A stretch of DNA of 27,708 nt from positions 1 through 27,708 of the forward strand of contig JBKQPR010000343.1 of assembly GCA_052144935.1 (NCBI GenBank), in the 5' to 3' direction. Positions within the stretch are counted from its first letter, which is position 1, and each line of letters starts with the position of its first letter. Positions 6,120 through 11,671 of the stretch are shown here, in pieces. A program made the translations under genes and the position numbers. The stretch is from JOPF133 sp052144935 (lineage in GTDB: Bacteria; Acidobacteriota; Terriglobia; Bryobacterales; Bryobacteraceae). The notes beneath the pieces are model-generated. The model was not told the origin of the DNA. It saw nothing but the letters and a program-made list of their open reading frames with translations, and did not search any database.

Positions 6120-6194
6120 TGGTTGCGGGCTGGCGAGTTGAACGCCACTCGCATGGCTTATGAGGCCAGCATGACACCGGTTCACTTGCCCGCA
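6120..6194 (-). tRNA. tRNA with CAU anticodon (Met or Ile2)
   Basis: 75 nt. Perfect acceptor TGCGGGC/GCCCGCA, discriminator A. The stem CTGGC/GCCAT (outer pair C-T) encloses CTCATAA, giving CAU. The paired U1-A72 and the lack of three G-C pairs below the loop argue against initiator Met. Elongator Met and lysidine-type Ile2 cannot be separated by eye. Confidence 0.82.
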
Positions 6195-6201
6195 GGAAAC
6201 C

Positions 6202-6278
6202 TGGTCCGGGAAGCTGGGGTCGAACCAGCGGCCGTTGGGTGACGGTCGAGTGCGCAAACCGTTCTGAGCTTTTCCCGG
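6202..6278 (-). tRNA. tRNA-like gene, isotype not assignable
   Basis: 77 nt with perfect acceptor CCGGGAA/TTCCCGG, a good T-arm (GCTGG/CCAGC, loop TTCGACC), discriminator A and encoded CCA. The middle does not fold normally: only CCGT/ACGG can close an anticodon-like hairpin and its loop (CACCCA) has six bases. The D-stem GCTC/GCGC has one mismatch. It is probably a decayed tRNA, with identity unknown. Confidence 0.55.
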
Positions 6279-6279
6279 A

Positions 6280-6354
6280 TGGAGCCCCGTGCCAGACTCG
6301 AACTGGCTTTTCCGGATTACAGGTCCGGCGCATCGCCATCTATGCTTACAGGGC
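6280..6354 (-). tRNA. tRNA-Thr(UGU) with C33
   Basis: 75 nt. Acceptor GCCCTGT/ACGGGGC, discriminator U as in the other two Thr genes here. The anticodon stem CCGGA/TCCGG encloses CCTGTAA, giving UGU with C33. T-loop TTCGAGT. CCA is encoded. Confidence 0.83.
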
Positions 6355-6363
6355 GCGTAATTC

Positions 6364-6437
6364 TGGAGCCGATGGAGCGAATCGAACGCTCATCGGTTGC
6401 CTACCGTGCAACTGCTCTCCCATTGAGCTACATCGGC
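6364..6437 (-). tRNA. tRNA-Thr(GGU) with C33
   Basis: 74 nt. Perfect acceptor GCCGATG/CATCGGC, discriminator U, canonical D-arm AGCTC...GAGC. The anticodon stem GTTGC/GCAAC encloses ACGGTAG, giving GGU with C33. It abuts tRNA-Thr(CGU) without any spacer. Confidence 0.85.
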
Positions 6438-6513
6438 TGGAGCCAGAGGAGGTATTCGAAACCCCGACCTCCGCGTTACGAGTGCGGTGCTCTTCCACTT
6501 GAGCTACTCCGGC
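6438..6513 (-). tRNA. tRNA-Thr(CGU), CCA encoded
   Basis: 76 nt. Acceptor GCCGGAG/CTCTGGC with one G-U, discriminator U, canonical D-arm. The anticodon loop CTCGTAA gives CGU with the normal U33; pair 31-39 is A-C. The T-stem GGGGT/ACCTC encloses TTCGAAT. Confidence 0.88.
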
Positions 6514-6514
6514 A

Positions 6515-6588
6515 TGGAGCGGGTGCGGAGAATCGAACTCCGTTGATCGGACTGGCGATCCGATGCCCAACCAATAGGCCACACCCGC
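6515..6588 (-). tRNA. tRNA-Gly(GCC) with C33
   Basis: 74 nt. Perfect acceptor GCGGGTG/CACCCGC, discriminator U typical of Gly. The anticodon stem TCGGA/TCCGA encloses TCGCCAG, giving GCC with C33. T-loop TTCGATT. CCA is encoded. Confidence 0.86.
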
Positions 6589-6596
6589 AAGACTCC

Positions 6597-6670
6597 TGGA
6601 GCGGACGGAGATAATCGAAATCTCTTCTCTGGGTTGGAGGCCCAGGGCACACCCTATATACCACGCCCGC
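6597..6670 (-). tRNA. tRNA-Gly(UCC) with C33, first gene of the array
   Basis: 74 nt. Acceptor GCGGGCG/CGTCCGC with one G-U, discriminator U. The anticodon stem CTGGG/CCCAG encloses CCTCCAA, giving UCC with C33. It is the promoter-proximal gene; the predicted transcription start falls within a few bases of its 5' end. Confidence 0.86.
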
Positions 6671-6677
6671 TCACTGC

Positions 6678-6708
6678 ATACTTCTTGTGATGTCGATTCA
6701 GTTGTCAA
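6678..6708 (-). promoter_or_regulatory. Promoter of the tRNA array
   Basis: A perfect minus-strand TTGACA (6703-6708) lies 33 nt upstream of the first tRNA. The best -10 candidate is AAGTAT (6678-6683) at a long 19-nt spacing. The -35 is convincing and the -10 is weak, so the site rests mainly on position. Confidence 0.5.
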
Positions 6709-6791
6709 AGACCTGCTCTGAGGCACACGTCTACTCCCTCGCTTCCAGCGGAAAGCAAGTTAGACAGAATGCCTCAAATTACCGATAAAAC

Positions 6792-6827
6792 AAAAAAAGA
6801 GGGCGGCCATTTTTGGTGGCCGCCCTC
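6792..6827 (-). terminator. Strong intrinsic terminator upstream of the array
   Basis: An 11-bp perfect stem (6799-6809 with 6817-6827, GAGGGCGGCCA arm) with a 7-nt loop is followed on the minus strand by seven T residues. It would stop minus-strand transcripts coming from the decayed tRNA patch and so insulate the array promoter. On the plus strand it is followed only by TTCTT, a weaker signal. Confidence 0.85.
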
Positions 6828-6839
6828 TTCTTGAAATCG

Positions 6840-7029
6840 GTATGTTATTCCAAGACGGTCAGGTCACCGCGCGCGCATCATGATTCATGCGCCTCTGCGT
6901 ACCTTTGACTTCGGTCCCGAATTGGAAAATGTATATCACGCAGTTAAAATCCTAACCTAGTTTCCCAAAAAGTTCAAGCGATTTAATGTGCTCTTCACCT
7001 CAGAGTTCCATCGCGACGTCACACTTGAT
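6840..7029. other. Intergenic stretch, nothing recognised
   Basis: This 190-bp stretch between the terminator and the decayed tRNA patch is richer in A+T than its surroundings. No gene, RNA or clear promoter was recognised. Confidence 0.3.
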
Positions 7030-7065
7030 TGGCGGAGGAGGAGGGAATTTCAACCCCGGTGGCCG
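7030..7065 (-). pseudogene. 3' fragment of a tRNA, Ser-like
   Basis: On the minus strand the T-arm-like segment GGGGTTGAAATTCCC is followed by CTCCTCC, G and CCA, which is the 3' end of a tRNA with discriminator G as in tRNA-Ser. The T-loop is degenerate, and upstream the sequence runs into a palindromic repeat. No 5' half exists. Confidence 0.45.
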
Positions 7066-7155
7066 GACCCAGAGGGTACCCCGGTGATTCGAACACCCAA
7101 GGGCGGGTTCGGGATCCGCGGTCTCACCATCGGCGGGGTGCCCCTTTGGGCCCGG
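7066..7155 (-). pseudogene. Decayed tRNA flanked by palindromic repeats
   Basis: A recognisable T-arm (GGTG/CACC around TTCGAAT) and a D-loop-like TGGTGAGAC are present, with a possible acceptor GGCACCC/GGGTACC (7075-7142, one mismatch) and an anticodon-like loop TCCCGAA. CCA is absent. Both ends merge into copies of the repeat with core GGGCCCAGAGGGCACCCC, so the acceptor arms may be repeat sequence rather than tRNA. Confidence 0.45.
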
Positions 7156-7159
7156 CATG

Positions 7160-7247
7160 TGGTGCGCCCGGCTGGATTCGAACCAGCACTGCACCGTTCT
7201 TGAGGCGGTTGCCTCTGTGGCCCAGAGGCACCCCGACCTACGGGCGC
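7160..7247 (-). tRNA. tRNA-like gene with repeat hairpin in the D arm
   Basis: 88 nt with perfect acceptor GCGCCCG/CGGGCGC, perfect T-arm GCTGG/CCAGC with TTCGAAT, discriminator A and encoded CCA. The anticodon-like stem ACCG/CGGT leaves CCTCAAGAA; the 7-nt version CTCAAGA would give CAA, but the short variable loop is wrong for Leu, and the acceptor resembles Arg. The D region holds a 7-bp hairpin (GCCTCTG/CAGAGGC) that matches the dispersed palindromic repeat. It is probably nonfunctional. Confidence 0.5.
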
Positions 7248-7248
7248 A

Positions 7249-7285
7249 TGGTAGGCTCGGTCGGATTCGAACCGCGGGTACCCTC
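7249..7285 (-). pseudogene. 3' fragment of a tRNA joined to a repeat
   Basis: TTCGAATCC, CGAGCCT, A and CCA form the 3' end of a tRNA. In the T-stem the tRNA sequence stops and is replaced by GCCCAGAGGGTACCCG, a copy of the palindromic repeat. Confidence 0.5.
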
Positions 7286-7517
7286 TGGGCGACCAAGAAG
7301 GCCACCCCTGCCAAGAAGGCGCCCAAGGCCAAAAGGACCGCCAATGACTCACATTGAGAAGGAGCGTAGCAATACGGCGCGAACCCGCAATGCGCGGTTG
7401 GCGGCAATCAAGTCGTTCTTTCGGTATCTCGAATATCGGGTGCCGAACTGTGTCGCGGGCTCTGCGCGAGAATCTGACCGACCGGCCACCGTTTACGCAA
7501 CTCTCTTCACCCGCTGA
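7285..7517 (+). pseudogene. Tyrosine recombinase fragment
   Basis: The frame from 7344 reads EKERSNTARTRNARLAAIKS then FFRYLEYRVPNC. This matches the SAM-like core-binding N-terminal domain of XerC/D-type tyrosine recombinases, where a long helix with RTRNxRLAAIxSFFxYL is characteristic. The catalytic domain with R-H-R-Y is entirely absent and the frame ends within 60 residues. Just upstream, in another frame, is a Lys/Ala/Pro-rich segment (KKATPAKKAPKAK) that may be the tail of a different lost gene. The fragment adjoins the decayed tRNA patch, and tRNA genes are the usual integration targets of such enzymes. Confidence 0.55.
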
Positions 7518-7680
7518 ACCGCGAGGAACTCGACGTTGAGCGCGGCAGGCGTGTCAAGGATTGGCAATGACCGGAAAAGCTCGAAAGAGCGGCGGCAGCG
7601 GGAGCGGCGGCGCCGTGGCGGAAGGGGTCGATTCATGGTGCTCTCAACAACCAGGGCCCGGCCCCGAACCCGCCGGCAAG

Positions 7681-7689
7681 TGATAGAAT
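7681..7689 (+). promoter_or_regulatory. Extended -10 element upstream of the DUF1501 operon
   Basis: TGATAGAAT (TG-n-TAGAAT) lies 24 nt upstream of the ATG at 7713, leaving room for the AGGAGG ribosome-binding site at 7700-7705. No good -35 is seen, as is usual for extended -10 promoters. Confidence 0.5.
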
Positions 7690-7712
7690 CAAGGGCACCA
7701 GGAGGGTTGCAA

Positions 7713-9083
7713 ATGTTTCGTCTGGATGCGGATCGCCCGGTGGAGTTTTGCGACGGGCTGAAACGCCGCGACTTCCTTCATGCCGGATCGCTCGCCACGC
7801 TGGGGTTGACTCTGACGGATTGGTTCGGGCTGCGCGCGCTGGGAGCCACCGCCAATTCCGACGTCAATTGCATCCTGCTCATGCTCATCGGCGGGCCTTC
7901 GCAGCTCGACACGTTCGACATGAAGCCCAACGCCCCGGCGGAGATTCGCGGACCCTACAAGCCCATCCGCACCAACGTTACGGGCATCGAAATCTCCGAA
8001 AACTTCCCGCGTACCGCCCGGCATGCCGACAAATTCTCCATCGTCCGCAGCGTCTACCACACCGCCGCCGCGGTGCACGATACCGGCCACCAGATGATGC
8101 AGACCGGCCGCTTGTTCCAGGGCGGCATCGAGCATCCACACATGGGATGCGTGCTCAACAAACTCAAGGGGCCGAATGGCGACGTACCGGCGCACGTGCT
8201 GCTTCCCCGGCCCATCGGCAATACCGGCGGCAACATGCCGCACGGGCAAAACGCGGGCTATCTGGGCAAAGCGTACGACCCGTTCGTCCTGAATGCCGAC
8301 CCATCCGACCCGAATTTCAAAGTCCCCGACATGCTGCCGCCCGACTATCTCACCGCCCTCCGCGTGGACCGCCGGCGCAACTGGCGCGAGATGGTCGATA
8401 AGTCGGTGAGCGAATTCGAGACCTCGGCGGACGCGCGCCTGCTGGATTCCACCTTCCAACAGGCTTACACGCTGATGTCCTCCGAGAAGGCCCGCGCCGC
8501 GTTCGAGCTGCACCGGGAGCCGGAAGCCACCCGCGAAAAGTACGGCATGAACCGCTTCGGCCAAAGCTGCCTGCTGGCCCGCCGCCTGATTGAAGCCGGA
8601 GTGCGCTTCGTGACCGTCAACATGTTCGAAACCGTGTTCGACGAAATCACCTGGGATATTCACGGCTCCAAGCCCTTCAGCCCGATCAGTTGCTATCGCG
8701 ACCTGGTGGGCCCCATGTTCGACATGGCGTATTCGTCGCTGCTCTCGGAGCTGGCCGATCGCGGGCTGTTGAGCAACACCATGGTCATGGCGACCGGCGA
8801 ATTCGGCCGCACGCCGAAGATCAATCCCGCGGGCGGGCGCGACCACTGGCCGCAATGCTGGAGCCTGCTGATGGGCGGAGGTCCGCTCAAAGCCGGCATC
8901 GTGGTGGGCTCGTCCGACGAAATCGCGGCCGCGCCGAGGGACCGGCCGGTGACACCCGCGCAAGTCGCGGCGACCATCTACCGGGGCCTCGGACTGGATC
9001 TGCAAACCGAACTCCCCGGCGGGCAGGGCAGGCCCATTCCGCTGGTGGATCGCGGAACCGAGCCGATCCGGGAGTTGCTGTAA
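7713..9083 (+). CDS. DUF1501 domain protein, Tat-exported
   Basis: The protein is 456 residues. The start at 7713 has AGGAGG 7 nt upstream. Residues 18-40 carry a twin-arginine signal (KRRDFLHAGSLATLGLTLTD). The body matches the DUF1501 family, an alkaline-phosphatase/sulfatase-like fold: LLMLIGGPSQLDTFDMKP near the start, HDTGHQMMQTG, LARRLIEAGVRFVTVN, and the C-terminal block MVMATGEFGRTPKIN with GGRDHW. In Planctomycetes, Verrucomicrobia and Acidobacteria this family is almost always encoded next to a DUF1549/DUF1553 protein, as here. The biochemical activity is unproven. The stop codon overlaps the next ATG by one base (TAATG), so the two are translationally coupled. Confidence 0.88.
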   Translation: MFRLDADRPVEFCDGLKRRDFLHAGSLATLGLTLTDWFGLRALGATANSDVNCILLMLIGGPSQLDTFDMKPNAPAEIRGPYKPIRTNVTGIEISENFPRTARHADKFSIVRSVYHTAAAVHDTGHQMMQTGRLFQGGIEHPHMGCVLNKLKGPNGDVPAHVLLPRPIGNTGGNMPHGQNAGYLGKAYDPFVLNADPSDPNFKVPDMLPPDYLTALRVDRRRNWREMVDKSVSEFETSADARLLDSTFQQAYTLMSSEKARAAFELHREPEATREKYGMNRFGQSCLLARRLIEAGVRFVTVNMFETVFDEITWDIHGSKPFSPISCYRDLVGPMFDMAYSSLLSELADRGLLSNTMVMATGEFGRTPKINPAGGRDHWPQCWSLLMGGGPLKAGIVVGSSDEIAAAPRDRPVTPAQVAATIYRGLGLDLQTELPGGQGRPIPLVDRGTEPIRELL

Positions 9084-11671
9084 TGCGCGCGATCAACGCG
9101 GCGTCGGCATTGTTTGCGCCGGCGAACCGCTCCCTGACGGTCGCGGCTCCGTTCCGAGCCGTCTGGGGCGGTAGGGCAGGAGATTCGCCTGCCCAGGTCC
9201 GCAGATGGCAGGCGAACCGCCTGCCCCACCATTCGCGAGCCCTATGGGGCGCCTGCGTTCTGCTTCTCGCTCCGCCGGCGTTCGCGCAAAGCCTGGCCGT
9301 CCTGCCTCCTACCGTGGAACTCACCGGCCCCGAGGCGCGCCAGCAACTGCTGGCCGAAGCCACCGCGGGCGACCATCAGGAGGACTGGACGCGCGATGCC
9401 GAATGGTCCTCGTCCGATCCCAAAATCGCCACCGTGGATGGGCACGGCGTGGTGCTGCCGGCGGGCGATGGCCAGGCCCAAATCACCGCTCGCGCCAAGG
9501 GCCGCACGGCCACCGCGTCCGTGCGCGTCGAAGGCTCGCACGCGCCATTCCAATGGAGCTTCCGCAATCACGTGATCCCCGTGATGACCAAGATGGGCTG
9601 CAACCAAGGCGCGTGCCACGGCGCCCTGGCGGGCAAGAACGGCTTCAAGCTCACCCTGCGCGGCTACGATCCGCTGGCCGATTACGACACCCTCACCCGC
9701 CAATCGGTCGGCCGCCGCGTTTCCCTGGCCGAACCCGCCGCCAGCCTGGTGCTGCTGAAGCCCAGCTTTGCCGTTCCGCACGGCGGCGGCAAACGCTTCG
9801 CCAAGGATTCGCTGGAATACCGCGTCATCGAGGAATGGATTGCCGCCGGCGCCCCGCCGCCTACAGATAAGGACGCCCAGATCGCCGGCCTGGAAGTGTT
9901 TCCCGCCGCCGCCCTCCTCGCGCCGGAGGCTGAACAGCAAATCGTGGTGCGCGCGCGCTACTCCGACGGCCACACCGAAGACGTCACCCGCTGGGTGAAA
10001 TTTAATTCCACCAACGAAGGCGTGGCCACCGTGGACGATAACGGCCATGTGAAAATGACCGGCGCGGGCGAAGCCGCCGTCACCGTGTGGTATTCCAGCC
10101 GCGTCCTCTTTGCGCGTCTCACCGTGCCGTTCCCCAATCAGGTCAGCGACGCGGCTTACGAGCAGTTTCCACGCCGCAACTTCATCGACGGCCTGGCCGT
10201 GGCCAAGTGGAAAAGCCTCCACCTGGCGCCCTCGAAAATCGCCGGCGATTCCGAATTCCTGCGCCGCGCCTACCTGGATGCCGCGGGAATTCTGCCCACC
10301 TCCGAGGAGGTCGAAAACTTTCTCGCCGGCAAGTCTCCCGATAAGCGCTCCGCGATCGTGGATCGCCTCCTGGAGCGCGAGGAGTTCGTCGACTACTGGG
10401 CCTACAAGTGGTCGGACCTCCTGCTGGTCTCGACGCGCCGTCTCAACTCCACGGCGATGTGGGCTTTTTACGATTGGATCCGCGATTCGGTCAAACACAA
10501 CAAGCCCTGGAACCAGTTCGCCAACGAGATTTTCTCGGGCTCCGGCAGCACCCGCCAGAACGGCGCGCTGAATTACTTCGTGCTCCATAAGGATCCCATC
10601 GACCTCGGCGAGAATGCCACTCTGGCCTTCACCGGACAGCGCATCATGTGCGCGCGCTGCCACAATCATCCTCTGGAGAAATGGACCCAGACGCAGTATT
10701 ACCAGATGGCCAACCTGTTCGCCCGCGTAGGCGTGAAGAACGGCACTATGGGAGACAACATCGTCTTCGCCAAGGCCACCGGGGACGTGCTGCATCCCAA
10801 GCTCGCGCGCCCACTGCCGCCGACGCCGCTGGATGGCCAGAGCATGCCCATCGATTCGACTGCCGACCGCCGGGCCCTCTTCGCCCGCTGGCTCACCAGT
10901 CCGGAGAACAACCTCTTCTCGCGCACCATCGTGAATCGCGTGTGGGCCAACTTCATGGGGCGCGGCCTGGTCGACCCGGTGGACGACGTGCGCGCCGCCA
11001 ACCCGTCCTCCAACGAAGAACTCTTCGCCGCGCTCACCAAGGATTTCGTAGATCACGGTTACGATATCCAGCGCCTCATCCGCACCATTATGAATTCCAG
11101 CGTCTATCAGCTTTCGAGCGAGGCCAATGCCACCAACCAATCCGACAACATGTTCTACTCCAAGCACATCATCCGGCGTCTTCCGGCCGAGGTGATCCTG
11201 GATGCCATGTCGCAGGTCACCGGATCGCCCACCGCTTTTCCCGGCTATCCGGCCGGCACGCGCGCCTTGCAGTTGCCGGACACTCAAGTGAAATCGGAAT
11301 TCCTGACATCCTTCGGACGGCCGGCGCGCATCGTTTGCGATGCCGCGGAACGCGCCAGCGATTCCACCATCGCGCAGGCGCTGGCGGTGATCAACGGCGA
11401 CACCCTCAACAAGAAACTCAGCGCGCCCGACGGCACCATCGCGCTGTTCCTGAAGCTGGGGCTTTCCGACCGCCGCATTCTGGAGTTCATGTACCTCTCG
11501 GCCTTCAGCCGCTATCCCACCGATGCCGAGAGTGCCGCGCTGGCCGAGGCGCTGGAGAAGGCCAAACCGGTCAAAGGCGCCGAAGAAGCGCGCCGCGACG
11601 CTCACCGCCAGGCGCTGGAAGACATGGTCTGGGCGCTCCTGACCAGCAAAGAATTTCTCTTCGATCACTGA
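9083..11671 (+). CDS. DUF1549/DUF1553 protein with Ig-like and heme-type domains
   Basis: The protein is 862 residues. Residues 15-49 are encoded by palindromic repeats (9127-9230); the true export signal seems to be WGACVLLLAPPAFAQ just after. A BIG2-like Ig domain follows (WSSDPKIATVDGHGVVLP), then a PSCyt1-like module with CNQGACHG, a second Ig-like segment (FNSTNEGVATVDDNGHVKMT), and the DUF1549 region with the CARCHNHP motif, a CxxCH heme-binding site. DUF1553 fills the C-terminus (VNRVWANFMGRGLVDPVDD; LPAEVILDAMSQVTG). These proteins are thought to be periplasmic and to partner with DUF1501 proteins. Its stop overlaps the next ATG by one base (TGATG). Confidence 0.88.
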   Translation: MRAINAASALFAPANRSLTVAAPFRAVWGGRAGDSPAQVRRWQANRLPHHSRALWGACVLLLAPPAFAQSLAVLPPTVELTGPEARQQLLAEATAGDHQEDWTRDAEWSSSDPKIATVDGHGVVLPAGDGQAQITARAKGRTATASVRVEGSHAPFQWSFRNHVIPVMTKMGCNQGACHGALAGKNGFKLTLRGYDPLADYDTLTRQSVGRRVSLAEPAASLVLLKPSFAVPHGGGKRFAKDSLEYRVIEEWIAAGAPPPTDKDAQIAGLEVFPAAALLAPEAEQQIVVRARYSDGHTEDVTRWVKFNSTNEGVATVDDNGHVKMTGAGEAAVTVWYSSRVLFARLTVPFPNQVSDAAYEQFPRRNFIDGLAVAKWKSLHLAPSKIAGDSEFLRRAYLDAAGILPTSEEVENFLAGKSPDKRSAIVDRLLEREEFVDYWAYKWSDLLLVSTRRLNSTAMWAFYDWIRDSVKHNKPWNQFANEIFSGSGSTRQNGALNYFVLHKDPIDLGENATLAFTGQRIMCARCHNHPLEKWTQTQYYQMANLFARVGVKNGTMGDNIVFAKATGDVLHPKLARPLPPTPLDGQSMPIDSTADRRALFARWLTSPENNLFSRTIVNRVWANFMGRGLVDPVDDVRAANPSSNEELFAALTKDFVDHGYDIQRLIRTIMNSSVYQLSSEANATNQSDNMFYSKHIIRRLPAEVILDAMSQVTGSPTAFPGYPAGTRALQLPDTQVKSEFLTSFGRPARIVCDAAERASDSTIAQALAVINGDTLNKKLSAPDGTIALFLKLGLSDRRILEFMYLSAFSRYPTDAESAALAEALEKAKPVKGAEEARRDAHRQALEDMVWALLTSKEFLFDH
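9127..9230. repeat. Palindromic repeats inside the signal-peptide region
   Basis: This contains CCGCTCCCTGACGG (also in the 131-bp element at 11755-11885), a hairpin with arms GGGCAGG/CCTGCCC (9174-9194) and a second hairpin GGCAGGCG-AAC-CGCCTGCC (9207-9225). Arms of the second kind recur at 12807-12838. The block lies in frame near the start of the 862-residue protein. Confidence 0.75.

Noticed and set aside
4328..7250. Multiple 60-160-codon open frames on both strands across the tRNA array
   Set aside because: They are translations of tRNA genes; recurrent peptides such as GVRFPGP or FESSRAHH are the usual tRNA artefacts.
7689..9005. Long minus-strand open frame (438 codons) opposite the DUF1501 gene
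   Set aside because: It is His/Arg/Gly-rich with no recognisable domain and mirrors the codon bias of the real gene on the other strand.
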